The position numbers were made by a program, and so were the translations under genes. From Purshia tridentata (lineage: Eukaryota > Streptophyta > Magnoliopsida > Rosales > Rosaceae), in the NCBI GenBank assembly GCA_003254885.1, contig QANT01007288.1, positions 1 through 64,000 of the forward strand: DNA of 64,000 bases, given 5' to 3'. Each line of letters begins with the position of its first letter. Within the stretch, counting starts at the first letter, position 1. The notes beneath the pieces are model-generated. The model was not told the origin of the DNA and ran no database searches. It worked only from the letters and a program-made list of their open reading frames with translations. This document shows positions 36,142 through 48,600 of this stretch, piece after piece.

Positions 36142-37493
36142 CAGGGCCGATCCTGACTTTTGGAAGGTTTAGGAGCGAAAATTTAAATTGAGCCCTTAAA
36201 TTTAATTGTACAAAAAAAAAAAAATTTGCAAAATAATTGATAATTGAGAATTTGAAATCAATATTTCATTAACAAAAATTAGAATCAACAACACCTGAAT
36301 ATCTTATATTCAACTCCTTCAATTGAAAATCTAATTCCTTAATTTCCTTTGTTAGACTGTGACTAAAATTTCCAAAAAAGCCTTTTTCCTCAAGCAAATA
36401 AAGGTATTTCTCTTAGCTCTTGTCTTTACGCCTTCTGTCATTTCTTAATCAGTTAATCCATTAATCCTCTACCTCTAGGCTCTTTTGAATGCCAAAAGTT
36501 TATTTTCTCTAAAAAATAGAGTTAGATCCCCAATCCCAATTCCCAAAAACTAAATAACCAAGCCTTTATTCTTTTAGGCCTCTTTCTTGATTATTCTAAA
36601 CTTTTTATTATTTTTTATTTTTTGGGCATCCATTAGGCCTTAAAATAGGTCAATAAAGCTATCAATATAGATGGTTCTTTATTTATTTTTTTACAGCATA
36701 ATTATTTTTTTGTATATAAATATATATATATATATACAAAATATAAATTTTGTGGGCCCCTTAGCGCCGACCTACAGGAATGCACAGAGTGTGACGGCCT
36801 AGGGCCCACATTTAAAGGGGCCCACAAAATTGATATTATATATATTTATTTGTTTATATACGAAAAAATAATTATGCTGTAAAAAAAATAAATAAAGAAC
36901 CATCTATATTGATAGCTTTATTAACCTATTTTAAGGCCCAACGGAGGCCCAAAAAATTAAAAAAATTAAAATGTTTAAAATAATCAAGAAAGAGGCCTAA
37001 AAGAGTAAAGACTTGGTTAGTTGGTTTTTGGGAATTGGGATTGGGGTTCATACTCTATTCTTTAGAGAAAATAAACTTTTAGCATTCAGAAGAGCCTAAA
37101 GGTAGAGGATTAATGGATTAAGTGATTAAGAAATGGCAGAAGGCGTAAAGGCAAGAGCTAAGAGAAATACCTTTATCTGCTTGAGGAAAAATGCTTTTTT
37201 GGAAATTTTAGTCACAGTCTAACAAAGGAAATTAAGGAATTAGATTTTCAATTGAAGGAGCTGGATATAAGATATTCAGGTGTTGTTGATTCTAAATTTT
37301 GTTAATGAAATATTGATTTCAAATTCTCAATTATCAATTGTTTTGCAAATTTGTTTTTTTGTACAATTAAATTTAAGGGCTCAATTTAAATTTTCGCTCC
37401 TAGGCCTTCCAAAAGTCAGGATCGGCCCTAGGGCCTCTTTAAACGTGGGCCCTAGGCCGTCGCACTCTGTGCACTCCTTCAGGGCTGGCTCTG
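36142..37493. mobile_element. 1.35-kb hAT element built as a giant inverted repeat, 8-bp TSD
   Basis: Ends CAGGGCCGATCCTG (36142-) and CAGGGCTGGCTCTG (to 37493), whose complements match imperfectly as hAT-type termini. Flanked by perfect 8-bp repeats TTTATAAC at 36134-36141 and 37494-37501. Inside, the left arm (about 36143-36770) is repeated as its reverse complement in the right arm (about 36810-37430) with few differences. For example GATCCTGACTTTTGGAAGG opens the left arm and CCTTCCAAAAGTCAGGATC closes the right one. A subterminal block (GGCCTAGGGCCCAC with CACAGAGTG) occurs near the centre and, inverted, at the right end, as if two copies were joined head to head. No transposase was seen. 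Its transcript could fold into a hairpin of about 600 bp. Confidence 0.92.
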
Positions 37494-37501
37494 TTTATAA
37501 C

Positions 37502-38439
37502 AAATAAGGAAGTGAAATTTCTTTAGATGACCATCTAATATGTACATAAAACCAATTTTTTTTCTTAAACATTTAAGGGATGTCATCAAGTATCATCGTC
37601 ATTGCTTCAATATCTAAATGAAAACCGATAGAATCTCTATGCCAAATGGAGGTTATAAAGGATCATTAACCTTCATGGAAATAGAGGTAATATATGCTAT
37701 ATATCATTTATTTGAGGTAGAGATTGTATTATCTATTTGTTGATTTGAGTCGGAGATCATCTCCATTTCTTGATAGGATTGTTTTTGAAATGGAGGTCCG
37801 GTTTCTAGGGTTGGCCATGACTTTCCATTTCACAAATTTTAATTTTTATGAAATAATAGACAAGTGAGTGTAATACTGGAAGGTAGAGGCTGTGCTAGCC
37901 TTCATTCCAGAGTCAGGGTTGCTAGTCTCCACTTCACCATTCGAAATGAAGGTTCGACTTCCACTGGCTCGATTATAAATTTATAACTCATATTTTTTTA
38001 TTTTTTTTATTTGGCTACTTAAATTTTTAAAATTTAAACAAATAGAAAAATACATGTGGTAAAATTAGAAAGGTTTTGGAATTGTTTTCCGTACTAGATG
38101 TAGTGATGAAATTTTGGGTGAATATAGAGCTCTCCTTTAATTTTGAGGCCAGAGTCTAATTAAAACCAACAAATCCCAGGCTCACTGGCCCAGCTCATCG
38201 AATAACCCATCAAATAATAATAATATTAATTTCCCAAATATTGTTTTTGTTTTTGTTTTGTATTTTGTATTTTTTATTTTTATGCTCTTTCTTTTCCCCA
38301 ATCTCTCTTCGCCAATAAATTTTATTTGAAAAACCCCTCTCACAAATGCACATCCCAACCTGACAACCTCCTCCTCCCATCCAAATTCTCATTTCTTTCC
38401 TTCTTTACCAAAAAAAAAAGCAAAAAAGAAACCTAATTT
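37502..38439. other. Intergenic: promoter side of the nucleotidyltransferase gene
   Basis: No gene recognised. AT-rich with T/A runs towards 38280. The transcription start of the next gene probably lies close to its right edge. Confidence 0.5.
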
Positions 38440-39099
38440 TGATCATCAAACATTCAGAAAGTCTCATTCAATCTAATGCCCTACATTTCTTCTCTGCTCC
38501 CTCTTCTTCTTCTTCCTCCTCACCACGCCTGTACTTCCCCCATTATCCGATTCGCCGACACTTCATCACTATTGGGATTGCTCTGTTTCCTTTAGGGTTC
38601 TCAGATAATCCCATCCTTCTCTATTTCACCAATCTCCCAATCCACCACTGTAGTTTCCGCCGCCTAGGGTTTCGTCCCTGTTCAGATTGTGAATCGATTT
38701 TTTTTTAATCTCTATTGTAAAATCTGGGTTTGTTTTGTTTTTTTTTTTTTTTTAACTACTGGGTAGGATTCTATTTTTGTGATCCTTTGTTTCCTTAAAT
38801 ACCCAAAAATCTGGTAGTATTTGCGGCAGATTACATTCTGTAGCTTTAAAAGGAAAAAACAGAAAAATCCTATCTGGGATTTTTCGGTTTGAAACGGAAG
38901 GTTTCCTTTGTTTCTATCGGAAAGGGTTTACATTGAGCAACAACTTCTCTGTGTTTTTTCGTTTTACTTGTTGCCATTGTTTTTGGCTTTGGGATTGGGA
39001 AAGGCTCGGCTTTGTTGTTGTTGTACTGCTTTTGGGATTTTCGGTGGGCAAGGAAGAGTTATTGTTTGGCGTGGAAGTGAAGGGAAAGCTTAGGCTTGC
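38440..39099 (+). promoter_or_regulatory. Probable long 5' leader of the nucleotidyltransferase gene
   Basis: Pyrimidine-rich sequence (TTCTTCTTCTTCCTCCTC near 38505-38520), several short upstream ATGs and a T-run near 38740 precede the ATG at 39100. Part of it may be a leader intron, but I could not decide its borders. Confidence 0.35.
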
Positions 39100-42000
39100 A
39101 TGGGCGAACATGAGGGGTGGGCACAGCCACCAAGTGGGCTATTGCCGAATGGCCTATTGCCCAATGAAGCTGCTTCGGTGATGCGAGTGCTCGACTCAGA
39201 GCGATGGTTGAAGGCAGAGGAGCGAACTGCAGAGCTTATTGCCTGCATTCAGCCCAATCCACCCTCCGAAGAGCGCAGGAATGCTGTGGCCGATTATGTG
39301 CAGCGGCTCATCATGAAATGCTTCCCCTGCCAGGTGGGACATTCGTATAAACATCGTGCTTTAATGTTTCTATATGGTAGAAAAATGCATTATAATGGTG
39401 TCATTCTTTAAGAATACATGTAAGAAAACTTAAGCTAGCATTGTTTTTATATAGGATAGCATAGATAATTGAGAAATATTTTCATTGTGATGCATAAATG
39501 GTGTGATGAGTACTTTTTGGAAGTTGGAGGTTCTAGAATCAGAATGTTGGTTTGAGCTAATGAAGTAATGAGAACTAAGAGGGGACTCAAGAAATATATT
39601 TGGCCAGACAGGTATATATAACCTTTTATCAAGTGGAATTTAGAAACTTGGAGGCTTTTTTGGGGAAATGGCATATATTGGGTTCTATGGTTGGTTTAGT
39701 TCAGCATGTCTTCATGGTGGTTAAGTTGGACCAAGGCTCATGGTTATGCGATGACTAATTGTTTGTCAACTTGTTGCATAGGTGCATATTTATTGTGTTT
39801 CATATTAATTATTCCATTTATTTCTACTATGGCTCAAATGTTTATAATTATGAGCAGGTGTTCACTTTTGGGTCTGTACCCCTTAAGACTTATCTGCCTG
39901 ACGGTGATATTGACCTAACCGCCTTCAGTAAGAGTCAAAATTTGAAGGACACATGGGCCCATCAAGTTCGTGATATGTTGGAGAATGAGGAGAAGAATGA
40001 GAATGCTGAATTTCGTGTGAAAGAGGTTCAGTACATTCAGGCAGAAGTAGGTTTCTCTTAGTAAATTTTTTATATTTGTTGGAGATTCTATTGTGGCAAT
40101 ATTTTTTGTTCATGTCTGTTCATTGTTCTTACTATATTTGGTTCTTTAATATATCTTGAATTTGTTTTGTTGATACTAGATTTAGCATTAATACTTCTCT
40201 TTATATATCTACAGGTGAAGATAATCAAGTGTCTTGTGGAAAACATTGTAGTAGACATATCATTCAATCAGCTTGGGGGCTTGTGCACCCTTTGTTTCCT
40301 TGAAGAGGTGAATGGTGCACTTGAAAACCTTGTTTATATTTTGTGCCTTGACTAATTGTATTGTTTGCTTCTGCAGGTCGATCATTTAATAAACCAAAAC
40401 CATTTGTTCAAGCGTAGTATTATACTCATAAAGGCCTGGTGCTATTATGAGAGCCGAATACTTGGTGCTCACCATGGACTTATCTCAACTTATGCGTTGG
40501 AAACTTTGGTTTTATACATATTTCATGTTTTCAACAATTCCTTTGCTGGACCACTTGAGGTGGCTACGGTTACCTTGGCGTATTTTTTTAGTATTAATTC
40601 TTTTGTGGATCCATCTGAATGGTTTTCTTTGCTTGTGCAGGTCCTTTATCGTTTTCTAGAGTTCTTTAGTAAGTTTGACTGGGACAATTTTTGTGTTAGC
40701 CTATGGGGTCCTGTACCCATTAGTTCACTTCCAGATGTAACTGGTATTGATAATATGCCTTTCTATGTTAATTTTTTACCATCAATTCCCCAATTTTGTC
40801 AATTGTTGCCAATTTCCAGTTTAATTTGATATTCTTTATGTCGCAGCTGAACCTCCTAGAAAAGATGGTGGAGAGTTACTACTGAGCAAATTGTTTCTTG
40901 ATGCCTGTAGCTCAGTGTACGCTGTTTTCCCAGGCAGTCCAGAAAATCAGGGCCAACCTTTTGTTTCCAAACATTTTAATGTTATTGATCCTTTGCGAAT
41001 CAACAACAACCTTGGACGTAGTGTTAGTAAAGGTATGTAGTTCCAAAATTATATGCTTTTGGATCACTGTTACACAAACTCTTATTTCAAGAGAACTGGA
41101 TTATTTCATGGGACACCCAAAGATTCGTTTGCTGTGTATAGGTGTAAATGTCATTTGTTATTTGTCAGTGTTTCTAATGGTGTTTGTAAGGTGTAATGGT
41201 GCTGCTTTGTTGTCTATCGGTTTGCATTATGGGCTCTTGATATTATTTTATTGTGAATATATTTTCCAGGTAACTTCTTTAGGATACGCAGTGCATTTGC
41301 ATTTGGGGCTAAAAGGCTGGCCAGGTTGCTTGATTGTGCCAAAGAGGATCTATTTTTTGAAGTAAATCAATTTTTTCTGAACACTTGGGATAGACATGGG
41401 AGTGGTCATCGACCTGATGCACCACGAAATGATCTGAGGCGCTTGAGACTTTCGAACCCAGACCACATACATGGGTCTGAGAATCTCAGGAACAACTCAA
41501 GCAGCCAAAAAAGTGAAAGTTCCTCTGGTCGTGATACTCAAGGTGAGGGAACACATGGTTCACATAGTGTTCCCTCTCAGCATGGTAGTTATCCTTTAGA
41601 AAGCTCATCCGGGAATAGTGATGTGTCTACAGTTATTCACCCTCAAAGCCAAAAGAGACATGGGAACACAAGCATTTCTAGAGCCTCTGATCAGATTAGA
41701 AAGGAAACCAATTCGAGCCTGGGTGCACACATTGATAAAGGTCAGAGAAGTGCTAAACCTGATAACTTGGTGAATGACCTCCATGGGAGGTTTCTTTTTG
41801 CGAGGACACGTTCTAGTCCCGAGCTTACTGATACATATGGTGAAGTCTCTTCTCAAGGTAGGCGCAACAGAGCTCCGGAGAGTGGGAAAAGTCAAACTTA
41901 TTCGACAAGGTTGGATAATATCAGGAGAAAGAATCTGGAATCTGATACTTTGGCAAGCCACAGAGTTAGATCCTCAGCAGATGATCCTTCTTCTGCTAGA

Positions 42001-45000
42001 CAAATCTCATCCCGTCAAAGCCTTGATGCCGCAGTTGACTCAAACTGTGGTTCAAATAACTACCATGATGAGTCAGGCTTGAGTGCCATTGCTGATGATT
42101 TTGCTTCTGTTTCGGGGGCACAAGGGATGCACCAAGAGGAGCAAGATCTTGTTAATATGATGGCATCTTCTACAGCTCACAGCTTTAATGGACAGGTTCA
42201 TCTTCCATTGAATTTGGCTTCCAGTCACCTACCTCTTCCAATCCCACATTCCATTCTTGCTTCAATGGGATATGGTCAGAGAAATATGGGTGGAATGGTT
42301 CCCACAAATTTTCCCTTGATTGAGACTCCTTGGGGCACAAACATGCAATTGCCTCAAGGTGGTTTTCCATCACCGTTAACCCATTATTTCCCTGGCATGG
42401 GGTTGACCTCAAATCCTGAAGATTCATTAGAACGTGGTAATGAAAATTTTGGATCTGTGGAAATGAACTCAGGCGAATCTGATCATGATTTCTGGCATCA
42501 GCAGGAGAGGGGCTCTACTGGTGGGTTTGATCTTGATAATGGAAGTTTTGAAATGCTTCAGGCAGATGATAAGCAACAGTCAACCTCATCTGGTTATAGC
42601 TTTCATCCTTCATCTCAGGGAGGTGCCTCTGGAAGTCCTTTGCGGGTTCAACAAAAGTCTATCAAAGAAAACCGAGATTCAATGGGGGAAGATCACACGG
42701 ATAATTCTCAGTATCAAGATAACAGAGGAAATGAGGTCTACTTTGATGACCGAGTGAGTTCTAGGTCCTTGTCTGCTTATACTAGTTCAGTGAGAAGTAA
42801 GACCTCTTCTGAGAGTTCTTGGGAAGGATCATCAGCAAAGGTTTCAAAGTCAACAAGGGAAAAACGGGGTAGGAAAACTGGCCTTTCAGCAGTTCCATCT
42901 GCTGCATATGGGAAAGGTAAGAGTGTGTCTGAACATTCCTCTACTCAAGCCGATGATGACAACAGGGATACAACTCTAGGGGCTGAAATGGTAGAAAGAA
43001 GCACAGGACCTCACCCTGTTACTTCCTTGCATGCTGCAAGCCATCAAATACCTGGTTTTGAACAATCTCAGACGAGTGGATCAGATTCGTTGATACCTTT
43101 TGCTCCAGTGCTCTTAGGTCCTGGCTCACGACAGAGAGCTACAAATGATTCTGGGATGGTTCCCTTCGCATTTTATCCTACGGGGCCTCCAGTTCCGTTT
43201 GTTACAATGCTTCCTTATTACAATTTCCCAACAGATACAGGAACTTCAGATGTATCAACAAGCCAATTCACTAGGGAAGAGGGACAAGATAATAGTGATT
43301 CTGGTCAGAATTTTGATTCATCTGAGGGAATTGATCAGCCTGAGGTATTAAGTACTTCTAACACTATGGGAAGGGCTACTCTTATTGAGCCACAAGAGCA
43401 TAAGCCTGACATTCTCAACAGCGACTTTGCTAGCCATTGGCAGAATTTGCAATATGGAAGGTTTTGCCAAAATTCTCGGCATTCTTCACCTTTGCCTTAT
43501 TCACCAGTTATGGTGCCCCCTGTATACTTACAAGGAAGATTTCCTTGGGATGGTCCTGGGAGACCTGTTTCAGCGAACATGAATCTCGTCACTCAGCTTA
43601 TGAGTTATGGGCCTCGACTGGTTCCCGTTGCTCCTCTTCAGTCAGTTTCTAACAGACCTGCTGGTGTTTATCAACGTTATGTGGATGAGATTCCAAGATA
43701 TCGGAGTGGGACTGGGACCTACCTGCCAAATCCTGTAAGATAATATTAAACATGTTCCTTCTCGGCTGCTTATATTGGAACCTTTCTTTTGGCTTCTTGT
43801 TTTTTCTTTTTGTCCTTTGGGTTGGGGGGTTGTGTTGATTCAAATGCAGGAGCGCTTTTCTTTGTTTAACAAGCATGTTTGTCCTAACAATCTTGACTAT
43901 TTACGAGTCTGGTTTCTGAATAGTTAGGCATGGGTTAACCATGATGTAGAAAGCTTCTCTTAATTTAGGGGGTGGGGTTACCAAAAAACACACTGCACTA
44001 TAGCTTTAGGAGTGATAACTTGGGTCCTTGTCGCAGTTCTATTTATCTCTTTTTTTCTTTTCTTTTGCCCTTTTTAATTACTTCAGAAGGTTTCTGTACG
44101 AGACCGGCATACTACAAGTACAAGAAGGGGGAGTTACAACTATGATAGGAATGACCACCATGGTGATAGAGAAGGGAACTGGAATGCCAATTCAAAGTCA
44201 CGAGCTTCTGGGCGCAACCACAGTCGCAGCCAAGCTGATAAGCAAAATTCAAGAGTAGATCGTTTGGCAGCTAGTGAGAACCGAGCTGAAAGGCCATGGA
44301 GCTCTCATAGACAGGAATCATTCCCTTCATATCAATCTCAAAATGGTCCTATCCGCTCAAACACTACACAGAGTGGTTCCACCAATGTTGCATATGGCAT
44401 GTATCCACTACCAGCCATGAACCCGAGTGGGATGTCATCAAATGGTCCTACCATTCCATCTGTTGTCATGCTGTATCCTTATGATCATAATGCTGGCTAT
44501 GGATCACCTGCTGAACAGCTTGAGTTTGGTTCACTTGGACCGGTGGGTTTCTCTGGTTTGAATGAAGCTTCACAGCTCAATGAGGGGAGCCGGATGAGTG
44601 GGGCATTTGAGGAACAAAGGTTTCATGGTGGCTCTGCGCAACGGTCTTCACCCGATCAACCCTCTTCACCCCACATCCAAAGGTAATTGGTCTTGGTTTT
44701 TTCTTAATTGTGGGGACGGTGTCCTGGATACCACGGCAGTGTCTCATGGGCAACCTCTTCTGGAGATTTTATACTGTTTTTTAATTTTTTGTTACTTGCA
44801 ACCTCTTCCCTGGGATTGTTTTGTGATGCTGTCAATTTTCTTAACAGGGGAGTTTGATTATTTTCCCAGATCAGTGGCCCAGAGAAAATTATCAGATGAA
44901 AGATGAGGATTTTCCACCTCTAGCTTTTCCAGATCAGGAAGGGAATGATGATGGAGGAAACTACAATGAGAAACCCTCTCATTACCAAGCGTTCTTGTTC

Positions 45001-45015
45001 TCACCCCCTTCTTAA
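39100..45015 (+). CDS. Nucleotidyltransferase/PAP-OAS1-like protein with long disordered C-terminus (At3g61690-like)
   Basis: Nine exons: 39100-39333, 39858-40046, 40215-40307, 40377-40559, 40641-40743, 40847-41032, 41270-43734, 44087-44682, 44883-45015 (4182 nt, 1393 aa). All junctions keep frame. The N-terminal third is a DNA polymerase beta-like nucleotidyltransferase: FGSVPLKTYLPDGDIDLTAF supplies the GS and DxD metal-binding residues, VVDISFNQLGGL the third Asp, and KAWCYYESRILGAHHGLIST with YALETLVLYIFH the PAP/OAS1 substrate-binding helices. After about residue 370 the protein is a long Ser/Gly/Asn/Gln-rich region, almost all in one 2.46-kb exon, probably disordered. The end is KDEDFPPLAFPDQEG and FLFSPPS. 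Plants have a small family of these; Arabidopsis At3g61690 sits beside PLIP1 as here. The enzymatic product is unknown (poly(A) or oligo(U) addition is plausible). The last exon has alternative acceptors. Confidence 0.9.
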
Positions 45016-46814
45016 AAAGGAAGAATTTGACTATTTCATTCCATGATTTATTTATATCTTCCTTATCCCATCATGCCTGCTTGGAGCTTTTATGTACACT
45101 AGAACGTAGTTTACTTGCTCTATTTTCAAGAATGATTGGTGATAAATGGGGATGAAGGTGATGGTGTTGGCGAAGGGGAAGGCAGGACTCGGGGACCTAA
45201 AATTCCATATAGTGTTAGGCACCTTGTAACTCTACTGAATTAGAAAACTCTCTTTAGGTTCAGAATTTAGGATTTTACTGTGTCAAAAAAATTGTCCTAT
45301 CAGAGGAATCTCTCACACACCATGTATTAGGGTTTTCCATTCAGAATCTGTGTACCAGTTCTGTTTTATGTACTCTTGTTTAAGATATTTAACAGTGTAG
45401 CAATTACAGCACCATAGATTAAACGGTTGACTTTGTCTATCTTTTATATTACTTTTTTTTTTGAAATAGGTCATTTCAGAGAATTTTTTCTGTGTAATTG
45501 ATATACTATTACGTAGTGTAATTAATTTAGCGTATAAATATATTGTTGGATGATACATGTATTTTTGTAGGGTTCGGTTACATTGAAAAATCACTTAGTC
45601 ATTTGAATTTATTTATTTTTCCAATATTTTTCAAAAGAGAAATTCAAATTATGTTTATTCGAAAATGTAAAGAAGCATATTTTCTTGTAAGTATATAATT
45701 ATGTCTTGCTGTACGCATCAAGCAAAACCCTCCTGACTAGTAATGAAGATTGAAGACTAAATTGGTGGAGAACATAACTTTTCAGACGTCAACTTTAGCC
45801 AACTTCTTCAGCAAGTTTTGATATACTCCCAAAGAGTGAAACTACTCTTCTGCAATACGAAACCTCCCTTTGGAAGGCTTTTTACCTTTAGGCATCAATC
45901 TGCTTTTCCCTTTGAAATATAATTACAAGAATGAAATCTCCTTTTTTGGTTTTTTTTTTTTTTACTGTTGTGGACTGAACAAAGAGAACCTTAAGAACTA
46001 AAACAAACTCTTATTCCAATTTTTTGATACCAACCGATGTGGCATTTTGTATGACATTTTCTTATTTGTTTTTAATAAATAGGTTTATATATAAATAAAT
46101 GGAGTATTGACATATCAACCAGGATCTAAAAAGTTATGATAGTAGTTGGTATTTCTAATATGATGGTTGCGCCCTTTTTTCTGTGTATAACTCAGAAATA
46201 CATCCACCATGATGGCCAAGCTTGCAAATTTGTAAGAGCTCAAATGCATATGCAATCAGAAATAACAATATCAAGTTGGGACATCTTTATTTTGGAAGAT
46301 TGCATTGGACTTGGCCCTTACCCAAGGGCATAACTCACAGGTCCTTCAGGCATCCGAATGCCCTAGGGTTAGAGATCGAACACTATTGTTTTCTGTTCCC
46401 CTTTCAATCTCCTTGGGTAGGGCTTTTCATCCAAGCTTCAGGAGAAATATCGAACCATTTTATAGTGCTAACATGAGTGCCTTTGTAGCAACTTGATATT
46501 AATTTAGTGGTATTTCTTCTCAATATTGGAAATGTTTTAATTTCAAATCCATTGTCCTTTAGATAAAGAAAAAAACATGAATTCGTTTATAATTTGGAGA
46601 CTGTGTGATATACAAATAGATCTGACATTTCATATATCTATATTTTAGTATGCCGTCAAAATCTAAGACTTAAAAAAGCATGTTTGTTCCATGAAATTTT
46701 ATTTCAACATTTTTTTTTGGTACAATGGGGACAGAAGCCTTATTTCAACATTTTATTATCAACATTTTGTTAGAATGAAACTGAGTTCGAAAGAGAGTTC
46801 TGTCAAAATTCAAA
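45016..46814. other. Intergenic: 3' UTR and AT-rich DNA
   Basis: The first 200-300 bases are probably the 3' UTR of the nucleotidyltransferase gene. At about 45475-45600 there is a copy of a dispersed AT-rich motif (GTGTAATTGATATACTATTACGTAGTGTAATTAATTTA-like, given here in part: TACGTAGTGTAATTAATTTA). No gene was supported between 45016 and the next repeat. Confidence 0.5.
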
Positions 46815-46822
46815 TGAACAAG

Positions 46823-48100
46823 TAGGGGTAGGCATCTCATTCCGCAATATCATTCGATACCGATTCTATATTATTCTGTGTCAAGTTTTATACCGAAAAA
46901 TAATACTGATCTTTATATTATACCTAAACCATACCGTACCGTTCTTAAATGGTATGGGAATGGTTTCACTTTTTTAATACCGACCAATACCATACCATAC
47001 CGAACATTAATTAAATTTAAATTTAAATATTTTAATTAACATTTCTATATAAAAACTAAATAAAAATATAGTATGGTAACTTGGTATATATTATAATTCA
47101 TAGTTAATTAATAATTTATAATTTTATATCATATCATAATATTATATATCCTAAAATATTTAAACCCAAAACTCTAATGCTAAACACTATACCCTAATTG
47201 GCTAATACTATAATTCATAGTATTAACTGTATTATAGTATGACAAGTTGATATATATTATATATCATAGTATTAACTGTATTATAGTATGGCAAGTTGAT
47301 ATATATTATATACTATATAGTATACTATAATTCATAGTTAATTTATATCAATCCTAATATTATGATATGGTATAATATTAATAAATGGTATATATTATAC
47401 CCCATACCCTATACCTTAAGGTTTAGGAAATTAAGATATAGAATAAAACATATACTATAATATCTCATACCCTATACTAATTAAAACATATGTAATAAAA
47501 ATAAAAAACTCCAAACCCCAAAGTCCAAACTTGAATTCAAACCTTAAGATACCGTAAACCTTAAACTCCAAAGTCCAAACCCCAAACCAAACCCCAAAAA
47601 TACCCTAAATCTTGAACTCCAAAGTCCCAAACCCCAAACCAAACCCCAAAATACCCTAAACCATTAACTCCAGAGTCCCAAATCCCAAACGAAACCATTT
47701 GGGCATTCTATTTTTGTGTTTTGTGCAAACTATTATGAATTTACTAGAATTTAGGCATTCTATTTATTAAGTTTGAATTAGAATTATATATGAACTTCTA
47801 TTTTAAATGTAAAATTTTGTTTTGGGTTTTTGGCTAAAAAAAACAGATGGTTAAATGTTGTTTTGATTGAAAAAATATGTTGAATGTTTTGGTTTTGGCA
47901 AAAAAAATAAAAAACAGTTTAAAAGATTGACATCATGTCATACCATACAGTTTTATATCGAATCCGTAGAACATCGGTATGATATGGATCCATTTTTTAA
48001 AATATTTACCATATCATACTATACCATTCCATTTAAAAATTGCTGATATGAGATAGGTATGAGGTTTATACCGTTCCATACCATAACATGTCCACCTCTA
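46823..48100. mobile_element. 1.28-kb non-autonomous TIR element, hAT-like
   Basis: Starts TAGGGGTAGGCATCTC and ends ACATGTCCACCTCTA, an imperfect inverted pair of the TAGGGGTGGGCA type common in plant hAT MITEs. Flanking 8-mers TGAACAAG (46815-46822) and TCCACAAG (48101-48108) agree at 6 of 8, consistent with an old, mutated target duplication. Subterminal regions carry many ATACCGATAC/CCATACCGTACCG words, inverted at the other end. The middle holds a degenerate minisatellite at about 47510-47690. No coding capacity. Confidence 0.7.
47510..47695. repeat. Degenerate minisatellite of CCAAACCCCAAA words
   Basis: Three or so imperfect units of about 60-65 bp, each containing AACTCCAAAGTCC, CAAACCCCAAACC and ATACCCTAAA. 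The CCCTAAA pieces resemble the plant telomere unit but are isolated within longer units, so this is not an interstitial telomere array. Confidence 0.7.
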
Positions 48101-48600
48101 TCCACAAGAGTTGTAGTTTACAAAATGAGATTTGATTTCACTAAGCTCAAGACTACTATTTATTCACTTTGTTATAACAAAATTTTCTAGTAGTAGTATA
48201 ACACTAAATTTTTGTTAACTTTATGTTTTACCAATGGATAGCATGGATCAACTTTCTTTTGGCCAGCATGGATCAACTTTTAACTATAAATTTGTATAGA
48301 GTAATGCAAGGGTACCGCATTTATACCACTCTCTAACATAGATGAGATTCATCTGTACAGGCGGGCTCCATTACTGTTTAAAGGATTAATGTTTAGGTAC
48401 TCAGATTTGAGTACTAATCTTGTACTCGTGGCCAATCAAAAAAAGGGTATACTGTTAGGTACTCAGAATTTAAGACTGTCAAAATCTCTTGTATTTGATA
48501 AAACATGGCCAGTTCCCAATACGTTTCAAATATGATAGCTTCTCGTTCTCAACAAAAAATAGTAATTGAGACGATTAGATTAACTGCCTAAGTTGCTAAG

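Noticed and set aside
47160-47695. CCCTAAA-containing tract as an interstitial telomere
   Set aside because: The heptamers are scattered within 60-65-bp units rather than in a tandem 7-bp array.
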